From: Labilithrix sp.
GTDB lineage: Bacteria > Myxococcota_A > Polyangia > Polyangiales > Polyangiaceae
Direction of reading: 5' to 3'
NCBI GenBank assembly: GCA_019637175.1
Contig: JAHBWD010000008.1
Coordinates: forward strand, 62,001 to 126,000
Length of the DNA: 64,000 bases
The translations under genes were made by a program, and so were the position numbers. Below, piece by piece: positions 18,084 to 27,247 of this stretch (position 1 is the stretch's first letter; every line of letters starts with the position of its first letter). The notes beneath the pieces were generated by a model. That model was not told the DNA's origin, did not search any database, and saw only the letters and a list, made by a program, of their open reading frames with translations.

Positions 18084-19295
18084 TCAGATCGTGACGACTG
18101 CCGTGGGGACGGGGTTCGGCTTTCCGAGGTAGTAGCCCTGGAGGAGATCGCAGCCGAGATCGCAGAGGCACGCGAGCTCGCTCCGCGTCTCGATGCCCTC
18201 GGCGATCAGACGCATCGAGAGATCGCGACAGAGATCGACCATCGATCTCACGAGGCGCTGCTTGGTGATCGAGGCGTCGATGTCGCGCACGAGCGACATG
18301 TCGAGCTTCACGAACTCCGGCTCGACCGAGGTGAACGCCGTGAGACCGGCGTAGCCGGCGCCGAGATCGTCGATCGCGATGCGGAAGCCCATTTCGCGGA
18401 GCTGTCGCGTGCGCTCGGCCACGTCGGTGTCGGACGGGAGCGCGGCGCGCTCGGTGAGCTCGAGGACGATCCGTCGCGCGTGCGGAGCGAGCGGACCGCC
18501 GGCGAAGAGCTCCGGATCGCCGAGCTCGGCGGGGTGGAGGTTGACGAAGAGCATCACGTCCGGCGACGGCAAGGCCTCGATGCCGCGCGCCGCGAGGGCG
18601 CGGACGCGTCGGCCGAGGACGTGGATCGCGTCGAGTCGCTCGGCGGCGTCGAGGACCGCGCCCGGGTTGGGCAGCGACGCCTCGTCGGAGCGCATGAGCA
18701 CCTCGTAGGCGGCGATCGTGCGCTTGCGCGCGTCGACGATCGGCTGAAAGACGATGCGCAGCTTCTCGAGCGCGCTCTCGAACGACGACGCGAGCTTCGC
18801 GCGCTCGACGACCGCAGGCGCGAGAATGGAGACGTGCGACTGACGCGTGCGGGCTTGCTCGGTCATCGTCATCGCGCGCTCCACCGCGCCGCGGAGCTTG
18901 TCGCCGGTGAGCGGCTTCGACAGATAAAAGAGCGCGCCGAGCTCGACGGCCTCGGTCGCGGTCTCGAGCGTCGGGTTCCCGGTCATCAGGATGTAGGGCA
19001 GGTCGAGGCCGCTCGCGCGAACCAGCCGGAGCAGATCCACGCCCGTGGTGTCCGGCAGGTTGATGTCGCTGAGGACGAAGTCGAAGCGCTTCTTCCTCAG
19101 CACCGCGGTCGCCGTCGCGCCGTCCCCCGCGTGGGTCACCTCCGTGCCCGCGTAGGCGAGCTCGCGGCCGATGGACCGCGCGAGCAGCGCGTCGTCCTCG
19201 ATGAGCAAGACCTGAGGACGGGCCGGCGCCTCGCGCGGCGGCGGAGCGGGGGTCGCGACCACGGGGGGCAATGCCCTGACGACTGCCGATCTCAT
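18084..19295 (-). CDS. response regulator with EAL c-di-GMP phosphodiesterase domain
   Basis: 403 residues: receiver about 28-145 (LLIEDDALL, LSDINLPDTTG, K in YLSKPL) and EAL domain about 170-400. The signature is YEVLMR rather than YEALLR, but the catalytic set seems complete: Q in FQPIVD, E of EVL, N in FVNLHP, E in LELTE, DD in AIDDLGAGYAG, K in FVKLD, E in AEGIET, Q in LQGYYLGKP. It should hydrolyse c-di-GMP when phosphorylated. ATG 19295 has GGAGGTGGG upstream and overlaps the stop of the CheA-like kinase (ATGA), so it is the output of that kinase. The paralogue at 37902 shares the layout. Confidence 0.93.
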   Translation of the reverse strand: MRSAVVRALPPVVATPAPPPREAPARPQVLLIEDDALLARSIGRELAYAGTEVTHAGDGATATAVLRKKRFDFVLSDINLPDTTGVDLLRLVRASGLDLPYILMTGNPTLETATEAVELGALFYLSKPLTGDKLRGAVERAMTMTEQARTRQSHVSILAPAVVERAKLASSFESALEKLRIVFQPIVDARKRTIAAYEVLMRSDEASLPNPGAVLDAAERLDAIHVLGRRVRALAARGIEALPSPDVMLFVNLHPAELGDPELFAGGPLAPHARRIVLELTERAALPSDTDVAERTRQLREMGFRIAIDDLGAGYAGLTAFTSVEPEFVKLDMSLVRDIDASITKQRLVRSMVDLCRDLSMRLIAEGIETRSELACLCDLGCDLLQGYYLGKPNPVPTAVVTI

Positions 19296-21319
19296 GTCCC
19301 CACCTCCAGCTCGCGCGACGCATGGCGGTCGCCGCCTCCGCTCACTCGCCCGCCCAACGCCTCGAACGGAATCCGGATCTGCACCGAGGTCCCCCGCCCC
19401 GGCACGCTCGCGATGCGGAGCACGCCCGAGAGGTGCTCGCACGCGGACGCGACCGCGCTCATGCCGATCCCTCGGCCCGAGTATTCGTCCACCTCCGCCT
19501 TCGTCGAGAAGCCGTCGGTGCACAGGGCGCGCTGGAGATCCGCCGGCGTCGACCACGGGATGCCCAACGAGCGCGCACGGTCGCGCACCGCGGTCCAGTC
19601 GATGCCGCGTCCGTCGTCGGCCACCACGATGACGAGCGCGTCGCGCTCGACGCGCGTCGAGAGGTCGAGCCGCGCTCGCTCGGGCTTGCCGAGGGCGACC
19701 CGCTCCGCGGGCGTCTCGATCCCGTGATCGATCGCGTTGCGCACGACGTGAAGGAGCACCGACCACAGCGTGCGGAGCCGCTCCGGAGGCGTGCGAACGC
19801 CGTTCGACTCGATGCTGAGGTCGAGCGCTCCCTTCGCCAGCCGCTGCGCGAGCCCGCGCGCGTGCTCCGCGAGGCGAGCGAGGCGCGTCGCCGTGGGCTC
19901 GAGCTTCCACTCTTCGAGCGCGCGCGCGATCTCGCGACGCGGCACGCCGTGGAGGAGCATGCGGACGAGCGCGGCGTGATCGTCGAGATCCACCTCGAGC
20001 CGCGCGCGGTTCTTCTCGTCGACGAGCCGTGAGACCACGGCGGCGACGCGATCCCATCGCTCGCGCAGGCGAGCGACGTCGAACGCCGACAGCTCGCCGT
20101 TCTCGTCGATGCGCGTCTCGAGCGCGTGGCACTCCTCCGCGACCGAAGAACAGTCGAACGCCGCCGCGTTGCCCTTCAGCGTATGCACGAGCCGCTTCAC
20201 GACCCGAAGCGGAAGCTCGCGATCGCCGATGGCTTCGACGATCGACGCCGACTCGTTGGCGAACTCGAGCAGGCCCGAGCGATCCTCGCGCGCGCGCTCG
20301 AAGAGCGCGAACGCCTCGCGCCGCTCGCCCTCGTGACGCTCGCGCGCGACGCGGCTCGTCACGTCGGTCACGACGAACAAGACGCCGTCGAAGCGGCCGT
20401 TCACCGCCAGCGGTCGATACCCCAGCTCGAGCGTTCGCGCGTCGCGCAGGATCCGCTTCGGGAGCTGGTCGAGCGTCACCTCGAGGGGCAGGACGTCCTC
20501 GGCGATCGCCTCCCACGCGATCTCCATCCAGGCCCCGGCCGTGGCGTCGACGCGCGAGATCCACGTCCACGCGTGCTCCGACGGCTCGGGGGCCCCGAGG
20601 AGCCTGCCCAGCGCGGCCGAGTGCTCGCCGGCGATGCGACCCTCCGCGCTCAACATGACGAAGCCCTGCTCGACGCTGTCGAGGAGGACCCTCATGCGCG
20701 TCATCTGGGCGATGAGCTCCTGCGTGCGCGTCTGCACCCGCCGGTCGAGGCCGACGACGTTGTCGTGGAACGACCGCGCGACGAAGCACGCGCCGATCGA
20801 CTCGAGGACAACGAAGAGCGCGTGAACCGTCACCGACCAGAGCGACGCTTCGTAGTTGAACACGGCGCTCGGAACGATGATCCACAAGACCAGGTGGTGG
20901 AGCGCGACCGTCGCCGCGGCGACGAGGATCACCAGCGGATCGGCGAACACTGCGAGCAGCGCGACGAGGACGAAGAAGTAGAAGTGCATCTCGATCTGCA
21001 TCGGCCCGCGCCCGATGCTCACGAGCAGACCGCCGAGGCACATCGCGGCGAACGCATAGGTCTTCGTGACGCTGCGCGGGTTCTCGAAGTAGCGGTACGC
21101 CAGGGTCGGGCCGACGAGCAGCGCCGCGGCGTAGAGCCCCGCGCGAACGACGCTCGTGCCCGCCAGCGCCGCGACGATCATCATCGCCGGCACGTGCAGA
21201 TAGAACACGACGAGGCCGATGCGCGTCATCCTCGCCAGATACTGACGCTCGAAGGCCGAGACCTCCGCGGGCAGGACGAGATAGCCGAAGAACCGTCGCA
21301 AGAGACCGTCGCTCTTCAT
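19292..21319 (-). CDS. membrane CheA-like histidine kinase with internal Hpt domain
   Basis: 675 residues. Five or six membrane helices span about 30-185, with a conserved MHFYFFVLVALL...VALHHLVLW...HALFVVLE segment that may sense a ligand. A PAS-like region (about 205-330) leads to an Hpt domain (VKRLVHTLKGNAAAFD, phospho-His near 378) and a CheA-type ATPase: N-box HVVRNAIDHGIETPAER, DDGRGIDW, SGRGIGMSAV. No dimerisation/phosphoacceptor H-box of the usual HisKA type or CheW-binding domain is seen. It is coupled by ATGA overlaps to a thioredoxin-like gene upstream and the EAL regulator downstream, forming one signalling operon. Confidence 0.88.
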   Translation of the reverse strand: MKSDGLLRRFFGYLVLPAEVSAFERQYLARMTRIGLVVFYLHVPAMMIVAALAGTSVVRAGLYAAALLVGPTLAYRYFENPRSVTKTYAFAAMCLGGLLVSIGRGPMQIEMHFYFFVLVALLAVFADPLVILVAAATVALHHLVLWIIVPSAVFNYEASLWSVTVHALFVVLESIGACFVARSFHDNVVGLDRRVQTRTQELIAQMTRMRVLLDSVEQGFVMLSAEGRIAGEHSAALGRLLGAPEPSEHAWTWISRVDATAGAWMEIAWEAIAEDVLPLEVTLDQLPKRILRDARTLELGYRPLAVNGRFDGVLFVVTDVTSRVARERHEGERREAFALFERAREDRSGLLEFANESASIVEAIGDRELPLRVVKRLVHTLKGNAAAFDCSSVAEECHALETRIDENGELSAFDVARLRERWDRVAAVVSRLVDEKNRARLEVDLDDHAALVRMLLHGVPRREIARALEEWKLEPTATRLARLAEHARGLAQRLAKGALDLSIESNGVRTPPERLRTLWSVLLHVVRNAIDHGIETPAERVALGKPERARLDLSTRVERDALVIVVADDGRGIDWTAVRDRARSLGIPWSTPADLQRALCTDGFSTKAEVDEYSGRGIGMSAVASACEHLSGVLRIASVPGRGTSVQIRIPFEALGGRVSGGGDRHASRELEVGT

Positions 21320-21924
21320 CGGAGCCCCATCGGGTCGAGGTTTCGCTTCATGGCTTGGCCCACGGGGCAGCCGAAGACGGGCAGCGGCGCGACCTCCTCG
21401 CCGGCGCGCGCGCGGGCGACGACGCGCGTGTCGGCGACGATCGGAGCGCCCATCCGTTCGCTGTAGCCGCCGCGATAGGCGACGTGCCCGTCGGGCGAGA
21501 GCACGACGAGCGTCGGCGCACCGGCGACGCCGTAGGTGGCCTCGACGTCGTCGCTCGCGACGGCGACGAACGTGAAGCCGCGCGCTCTCGCGCGTGCCGC
21601 GAGCGCTTCGTCGAGGGGCTCGCCGTCGAGCGCGTAGACCACCACCTCGAGCGCGTCTCCGATCGCGCCGCGCCTCACGAGATGATCCATGACGCGCCCC
21701 GAGCAGCGGCAGCCCGCGCGCACGAAGTGGGCGACCACCCACCGCCCTTCCTTCGAGGGGTCGAGCGAGGCGACGCGCGCGAGCCGCGGATCACGCCGGC
21801 CCGGCGTGGGGATGGCGAGCACGTGCGGACCGAGCAGGTACGCCGACACCACCGACGCCGCGATGATCCAGAGCGTGAAGAGGGCGGCGACCGGGCGCGC
21901 CGAGAGCCGTCGGTTGGAGCTCAT
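21316..21924 (-). CDS. membrane-anchored thioredoxin-fold protein with CxC motif
   Basis: 202 residues. An N-terminal helix (about 13-33) anchors a periplasmic thioredoxin-like domain with the redox motif AGCRCSGRV near 70 and the cis-proline region VAGAPTLVVLSPDG near 133; two extra features are a C-terminal FGCPVG and a TlpA-like layout. CxC/CxCS motifs occur in peroxiredoxin- and Sco-like folds. It is the first gene of an operon with a CheA-like kinase and an EAL regulator (ATGA overlap), so it may sense or relay periplasmic redox state to the kinase. That coupling is inference. Confidence 0.8.
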   Translation of the reverse strand: MSSNRRLSARPVAALFTLWIIAASVVSAYLLGPHVLAIPTPGRRDPRLARVASLDPSKEGRWVVAHFVRAGCRCSGRVMDHLVRRGAIGDALEVVVYALDGEPLDEALAARARARGFTFVAVASDDVEATYGVAGAPTLVVLSPDGHVAYRGGYSERMGAPIVADTRVVARARAGEEVAPLPVFGCPVGQAMKRNLDPMGLR

Positions 21925-21969
21925 GTCTCGTACGTCTGAACGACTCGTTTCGCGATTGGTTTAAGGCGA

Positions 21970-21984
21970 ACGACGAATCGTCGT
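21970..21984. promoter_or_regulatory. 7-bp palindrome, candidate operator
   Basis: ACGACGA-A-TCGTCGT in the 70-nt divergent gap between the thioredoxin-like gene and cheX, immediately before the cheX ribosome site GGAGG. Symmetry and position suit an operator; in GC-rich DNA it could be chance. Confidence 0.3.
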
Positions 21985-21994
21985 ACCGGAGGAC

Positions 21995-22528
21995 ATGGAA
22001 GACGCGTTCCTGCGCACCGAAAGGCTGCTGCTCACCGAGATCCCCGCGGTCCTCGCGCAGACGGGGATCCCCGTCACGCGCACGATTCGCAGGCCGCCCG
22101 CGGTGACCGGCCGGACGGTGCTCGGAACGATCGGCTTCGGCGGGCCGCACCTGCGCGGCGCGCTCTCGCTCCTCGCGCAGGTCGCGATGTGGGAGCGGAG
22201 CATGCCTGTCGCCGTCGGTCCGCCGCCGTTCTCCGATCAGCTCCTCGCCGACTTCGTGGGCGAGGTGTGCAACCTCCTCGTAGGACGTTTTCGCAACCGC
22301 CTCCTGCGGCACGGCGTCATGGTGCTCCCGTCGACGCCCACGGCGGTGTGCGGCGCCCACATCGAGATGCCCCGCTTCGCGGCCGCGACCTCGGCTTGGT
22401 ACGAGCTCGAGGCGCAGACCGGCGCCGTCCACGCCCGCTTCGACGTGACGTTCGACGAGAGCTTCGTGTTCGACGGCGAAGACGCCGTCGCCGTCGAGCC
22501 GAACGATGCCGATCTCATCCTTTTCTGA
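21995..22528 (+). CDS. CheX/CheC-like chemotaxis phosphatase family protein
   Basis: 177 residues. The segment FVGEVCNLLVGRFRNRLLRHG near 87-107 matches the CheC/CheX core helix, whose Glu and Asn (ExxN) act in hydrolysing CheY-phosphate. A Gly-rich strand region precedes it (GTIGFGGPHLRGALSLL) and beta strands follow (ARFDVTFDESFVF). It is followed after 14 nt by a CheY-like gene, which fits a phosphatase-substrate pair. The ATG at 21995 has GGAGGAC upstream. Other chemotaxis genes (CheA, CheW, receptors) are absent from the window. Confidence 0.75.
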   Translation: MEDAFLRTERLLLTEIPAVLAQTGIPVTRTIRRPPAVTGRTVLGTIGFGGPHLRGALSLLAQVAMWERSMPVAVGPPPFSDQLLADFVGEVCNLLVGRFRNRLLRHGVMVLPSTPTAVCGAHIEMPRFAAATSAWYELEAQTGAVHARFDVTFDESFVFDGEDAVAVEPNDADLILF

Positions 22529-22542
22529 CCGCAGGAGAACCC

Positions 22543-22920
22543 ATGCCGCGAACCGTGATGCTCGTCGATGATTCGTCCACCGTACGCATGCAGGCGACGC
22601 ACGCCCTTTCCGCCGCGGGATTTCGGATCCTCGAGGCGAAGGACGGCGTCGAGGCGCTCGACAAGCTCGAGGCCCTCACCGACGACATCGCGCTGATCGT
22701 CTGCGACGTGAACATGCCGCGCATGAGCGGCATCGAGCTCCTCGAAGCGCTCGCCGCCCGCGGCGGGGCGCGGCCTCCGATCCTCATGCTGACCACCGAG
22801 GGTCATCCTCACCTGATCCAGCGCGCGAAGGAGCATGGCGCGAAGGGTTGGATGGTGAAGCCCTTCCGACCCGAGCTGCTCGTCGCGGCGGTATGCAAGA
22901 TCGCAGGTACCGGGTCGTGA
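22543..22920 (+). CDS. CheY-like single-domain response regulator
   Basis: 125 residues comprising only a receiver: acidic pair LVDDSS at the N-terminus, phospho-Asp in VCDVNMPRMSG near 57, Thr in MLTTEG, and Lys in MVKPFRPE. With no output domain it acts by protein contact, as chemotaxis CheY does at the motor. A strong ribosome site (AGGAG) precedes ATG 22543. It lies between a CheX-like phosphatase gene and a GGDEF regulator, overlapping the latter as GTGA; the three probably form an operon. Confidence 0.93.
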   Translation: MPRTVMLVDDSSTVRMQATHALSAAGFRILEAKDGVEALDKLEALTDDIALIVCDVNMPRMSGIELLEALAARGGARPPILMLTTEGHPHLIQRAKEHGAKGWMVKPFRPELLVAAVCKIAGTGS

Positions 22921-24395
22921 CGCGCCCCATGCGGATCATCCTCATCGACCCGAGCTCCGAGGCGCGCGACCTCCTGGCGCGAAGGCTCCGCGCGCTCGAC
23001 TACACCGTCGAGTGCGCGCCCGACGGCCTGTCGGGCGCCGAGCTCGCGCTCTCCGCGCCGCCCGCGGCGGTGATCGCCGATCTTTGGATGCCGGGCGTCT
23101 CCGGCGTTCAGCTCTGTCGCCTCCTGCGGACGGAGCCGGCCACGAAGGAGGTGCCGATCGTGTTGCGCGCCGAGCGCGACGATCCGCGCAACCGCTTCTG
23201 GGCGAACTGCGCCGGCGCCACGGGCTTCGTCGCGAGCAGGCGCATGGGCGAGCTCGTCAGGCTCCTCGAGAAGGTCGCCGTCGCGCGCGACGACGCCTTC
23301 TTCATGCACTTCGGCGCGGGCGTGCGCGACGTCCGCGATCGGATCGCGCGGACGCTCGACCAGGCGATGTTCGAGTCGGTCATCGCGGGCGAAGTGCGCG
23401 CGCTCGCGGGCGCCTGCTCGGTGGCGAGGCTGTTCGACTCGCTCTCCCAGCTCACCTCTCAGCTCCTCACCTACCGGTGGCTCGGGCTCTCGACGCTGAG
23501 CCCGGTGAACGTCGCCGTCCACGCGCACCCGAGCTCGCTCGAGACCGCCGAGGCCGAAGCGCGACGCGTGCTCCGCGTCGGGCCCGCCGTGTGCGCGCTC
23601 TCCGTCGTCGACGGCGACGCCGCCGCGTTCTCCGCCGAGCAAGCGGGGCCGACGGTCTCGAGAGAGATCGTCTTCGGCGGGACGCCGATCGGGCGCATCG
23701 CCCTCGCCCCGACGGGACCGATCGAGGAGGCGGAGGAGATCGTGGAGCTGCTCGCGCGCGATCTCGGCGGCGCCATCCGCATGGCCGCCCTCGTCGAGAG
23801 CTCGCAGCGCATGGCCTCGACCGACGCCCTCACGCAGCTGCCGAACCGACGAGCGTTCGTAGAGAACATGCGCGCGGAGCTCTCGCGCACTTCGCGCGAC
23901 GGGGCTTCGCTCTCGCTGCTCATGCTCGACGTCGATCGGTTCAAGGCGATCAACGACACGCGAGGGCACGCGGCCGGCGACGCCGTCCTCACCGAGCTCG
24001 GCCGCATCCTGCCGAAGCACGCGCGAGACTACGATCTGGTCGCGCGCTGGGGCGGAGAGGAGTTCGTCGTCGCCCTGCCGAGCAGCAACCGCATGGCCGC
24101 CCTGATCGTGGCCGAGCGGCTGCGCCAGGCCGTCGCCAACATGTCCGTCGCCGACCCCGCGGGCGGCGCGCCGCTCATGGCCACCGTCTCGATCGGCGCC
24201 GCGACGCAAGTCCCGGGCGACTCGCTCGATTCGTTGCTCGAGCGCGCGGACCGCGCGCTCTACGCGGCGAAGCTCTCCGGGCGCGACTGCGTGTACGTGC
24301 TCGACACCGCGCACGACGAGCCCCGCCGGAGCGACGTCCGCGGGGCCGAGGAGGGAGGGGTCGTCAGCGAGCGGGGCTACGAGCGAGCGGCGTGA
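22917..24395 (+). CDS. response regulator with GGDEF diguanylate cyclase domain
   Basis: 492 residues: receiver about 5-120 (phospho-Asp in IADLWMPGVSG), a middle region of about 200 residues resembling a GAF domain, then GGDEF from about 320. The active site is GGEEF and the inhibitory site RDYD lies five residues before it, so it should make c-di-GMP from two GTP with product feedback. GTG 22917 overlaps the cheY stop; an ATG at 22929 is an alternative. The gene closes the cheX-cheY-GGDEF operon and converges on a sigma-54 activator, with a strong hairpin between. Confidence 0.93.
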   Translation: MTRPMRIILIDPSSEARDLLARRLRALDYTVECAPDGLSGAELALSAPPAAVIADLWMPGVSGVQLCRLLRTEPATKEVPIVLRAERDDPRNRFWANCAGATGFVASRRMGELVRLLEKVAVARDDAFFMHFGAGVRDVRDRIARTLDQAMFESVIAGEVRALAGACSVARLFDSLSQLTSQLLTYRWLGLSTLSPVNVAVHAHPSSLETAEAEARRVLRVGPAVCALSVVDGDAAAFSAEQAGPTVSREIVFGGTPIGRIALAPTGPIEEAEEIVELLARDLGGAIRMAALVESSQRMASTDALTQLPNRRAFVENMRAELSRTSRDGASLSLLMLDVDRFKAINDTRGHAAGDAVLTELGRILPKHARDYDLVARWGGEEFVVALPSSNRMAALIVAERLRQAVANMSVADPAGGAPLMATVSIGAATQVPGDSLDSLLERADRALYAAKLSGRDCVYVLDTAHDEPRRSDVRGAEEGGVVSERGYERAA

Positions 24396-24408
24396 GACGC
24401 TCACGGGC

Positions 24409-24419
<11 letters not shown>
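24385..24419. terminator. perfect 12-bp hairpin, bidirectional terminator candidate
   Basis: Arms GAGCGGCGTGAG and CTCACGCCGCTC around an 11-nt loop. The stop codons of the convergent GGDEF gene (24393-24395) and sigma-54 activator gene (24409-24411) lie inside the stem. No T-run, as is common in very GC-rich genomes. Confidence 0.65.
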
Positions 24420-25443
<1,024 letters not shown>

Positions 25444-25526
25444 TGGTGGGTGGGCCAGGCGTGTGAAGAACGCGCTCGTTCGCGCGTACGGATCACAACG
25501 GCGACCGCACCCGAGGCCTTAAGGGT

Positions 25527-26240
25527 CTATTCGCGACCGACCGCCGCCCGCAGCCTGTGGATCGCCTCGGAGTGCAGCTGGCACACGCGAGACTCCGTCA
25601 CTTCGAGGATCGCGCCGATCTCCCGAAGTGTACGACCTTCGGTGTAGTAGAGCGCGAGCACGTTCTGGAGGCGGGTCGGCAGCTCGCCGATCGCGCGAGC
25701 GACCGCGCCCTCGAGCTGGCGCCGGCTCGCGGCGCCGTCCGGCGCCTCGCCGTCGAAGTCGATGACGTCGCGGTCGATGTCGAGCATCTCGAGGCGGCTC
25801 ATGCCCGCGCGGTCGATCTCGAGGAGGGTGTCGCGATACTCGTCGAGCGACTGCCCGAGGGCGTCGGCGACCTCTTCCTCCTCGGGCGCTCGACGGAGAG
25901 ACTTCGTCAGGTCGTCGATCGTGCGCGCGACGCGACGGGAGGCCGCGCGGCTCGCGCGCGTCCGCGTGTCGAGGCTGCGAAGATGATCGAGGATCGAGCC
26001 GCGAATCCGGTAGAGCGAGTACGCCATGAACTCCTCTTCATCCATGCTCGCGGAGGCGCGCCGAAACGCCTCGACGAGGCCGATCCAGCCGTAGCCGAGG
26101 AGATCGTCGAGGCTGATGGTGCGCGGAACCTTCTGGGCGATCGAGGTCGCCGTGCGGCGGACGATGGGCAGGTACTTCTCGACGTCTCGCGCGGTGAGCT
26201 GGCGCTCGTCGACGAACTGAATCTTTCTGGCTGCGGTCAT
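25527..26240 (-). CDS. fliA: FliA/WhiG-type sigma-28 family sigma factor
   Basis: 237 residues with all FliA regions: region 2 (SLDDLLGYGWIGLVEAFRR, YSLYRIRGSILDHLRSLD), region 3 (IDDLTKSLRRAPEEEEVADAL) and region 4 (LPTRLQNVLALYYTEGRT, ILEVTESRVCQLHSEAIHRLR). The region-4 VTESRVCQLHSEA block is the hallmark of FliA. It should recognise TAAA...GCCGATAA-type motility promoters. ATG 26240 is chosen because a -24/-12 element lies 14 nt before it. Divergently, small FlgM-like and FlgN-like genes follow from 26395, consistent with a sigma/anti-sigma pair. I am sure of the family, less of the flagellar role. Confidence 0.88.
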   Translation of the reverse strand: MTAARKIQFVDERQLTARDVEKYLPIVRRTATSIAQKVPRTISLDDLLGYGWIGLVEAFRRASASMDEEEFMAYSLYRIRGSILDHLRSLDTRTRASRAASRRVARTIDDLTKSLRRAPEEEEVADALGQSLDEYRDTLLEIDRAGMSRLEMLDIDRDVIDFDGEAPDGAASRRQLEGAVARAIGELPTRLQNVLALYYTEGRTLREIGAILEVTESRVCQLHSEAIHRLRAAVGRE

Positions 26241-26252
26241 GGTGGGTCCCAC

Positions 26253-26268
26253 TTCACCGCTCGTGCCA
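26253..26268 (-). promoter_or_regulatory. sigma-54 type promoter with degenerate -12 box
   Basis: Minus-strand TGGCACGAGCGGTGAA has a perfect -24 box; the -12 box reads GTGAA where TTGCA is expected, losing one invariant C. Its distance to the ATG (14 nt from the -12 position) equals that of the elements at 15928 and 16705, which supports it despite the mismatch. Confidence 0.45.
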
Positions 26269-26394
26269 CGCGGGGCCTCCGCGAAGACATCCCGCTTTTC
26301 TCGGCGAATATGCCTGATTTGCGGCGCGAGGCGCCATGCCACCGCCGGTGTCGACGTTCGGCTGACACTGGCGGCCGTCGCTATCGCTAAAGGG

Positions 26395-26589
26395 ATGAAG
26401 GGGAGCGCCGTTCGTCGTCTCGTGAGAGCGCAACCGGCACCGACGCAGACACAGACACGCCTCGTGGCCGCGAGGCCTCGCACGACCGAACCTCAGGAAG
26501 AAGTCGAACCGCCGCCGCGCGCGCCGGGCGCGCCGATCGAGATCGACGCGCTCGCGATCGCGCGCCGCTTGCTCGGGGGGGACACGTGA
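26395..26589 (+). CDS. small FlgM-like protein, candidate anti-sigma factor
   Basis: 64 residues. The N-terminus is basic, the middle is Pro/Glu-rich and probably unfolded, and the last 18 residues (APIEIDALAIARRLLGGD) resemble the C-terminal helix of FlgM, which carries the sigma-28 binding site after a disordered region. It is divergent from the FliA-like sigma gene and overlaps a FlgN-like gene by GTGA. Short length and weak conservation make the family call tentative; context is the main support. AAAGGG lies just before ATG 26395, a rather close ribosome site. Confidence 0.45.
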   Translation: MKGSAVRRLVRAQPAPTQTQTRLVAARPRTTEPQEEVEPPPRAPGAPIEIDALAIARRLLGGDT

Positions 26590-26876
26590 ACCACACCATT
26601 GCCCAGGCCGTCGCCGAGATGCTCGCGATCCTCGAAGCGGAGCGCGACGCGATTCATCGCTTCGACGACGACGAGGTCATCCGCGCAGCTCGCGCCAAGC
26701 AGGGCCTCGCGGATCGCCTGCGTGAAGCGTCGAGAGAGGATCTCGCCGCGAACGCCTCCGCGCTCGCGACGTTGCTCATCGAGCTCCGGCGCAACGCGTC
26801 GCTCCTCCTCTACGCGCGAGCCTGCCTGCGCGAGACCCACGCACGCCTCGCGAAGAAGGCGATCAACGAGGCCTGA
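26586..26876 (+). CDS. FlgN-like helical protein, possible flagellar export chaperone
   Basis: 96 residues, almost wholly alpha-helical with heptad-like spacing: AVAEMLAILEAERDAIHRFDD, then ARAKQGLADRLREA and LATLLIELRRNASLLLYARA. FlgN-type chaperones of the filament-junction proteins share this pattern (L..ILE.E...I.....L...K..L...L). GTG 26586 overlaps the FlgM-like stop, and its own stop overlaps the PilZ start as TGATG. The order FlgM-FlgN is typical of flagellar operons, which supports both assignments, but similarity is low and no flagellar structural gene is nearby. Confidence 0.5.
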   Translation: MNHTIAQAVAEMLAILEAERDAIHRFDDDEVIRAARAKQGLADRLREASREDLAANASALATLLIELRRNASLLLYARACLRETHARLAKKAINEA

Positions 26877-27217
26877 TGGATCCGCAGAACCGCCGCCGCC
26901 ACCGACGAATTCGAGTCTCGCTGCCGACCTGGCGCGTGCGCGGCGGGCTCGCCGAGCGGGTGGAGATGATGGAGATCAGCTACGGAGGCATGCAGATCCG
27001 GACGAGCGATCCCGATCCGATGCATCGCCTCGTCCTCTTGAGGGTGCAGCTGCCGACCGGCACGGTCGAGGTCCACGCAGAGGTCATCCGCGTCGCCGTC
27101 ACCGAACACGGCGAGGCGTCGGTGGGCGTGCGACTCTTCGCGCTGAACGGCCTCGAGAAGGAGCGCTGGGAGACGTTCGTGCTCGCGGCGCTGGGGAGCT
27201 CGGCGAAGGCGGCGTGA
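26876..27217 (+). CDS. PilZ domain c-di-GMP-binding protein
   Basis: 113 residues. The N-terminal RRRHRRIRVSL supplies the RxxxR c-di-GMP motif and MEISYGGMQI the (D/N)xSxxG element (with E in place of D/N), followed by beta strands VEVHAEVIRVAVTEHGEASVGVRLF of a PilZ barrel. It should bind c-di-GMP and act by protein contact, possibly on motility. Last gene of the FlgM-like/FlgN-like/PilZ operon, overlapping the previous stop (TGATG). The replaced Asp/Asn could weaken binding. Confidence 0.82.
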   Translation: MDPQNRRRHRRIRVSLPTWRVRGGLAERVEMMEISYGGMQIRTSDPDPMHRLVLLRVQLPTGTVEVHAEVIRVAVTEHGEASVGVRLFALNGLEKERWETFVLAALGSSAKAA

Positions 27218-27247
27218 GCCGCGCGCCGACGCCCCGCCTTCCCGCCT

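Noticed and set aside
26361..26395. Sigma-54 element before the FlgM-like gene
   Set aside because: GG and GC doublets are spaced by 11 instead of 10 nt and the boxes match poorly.
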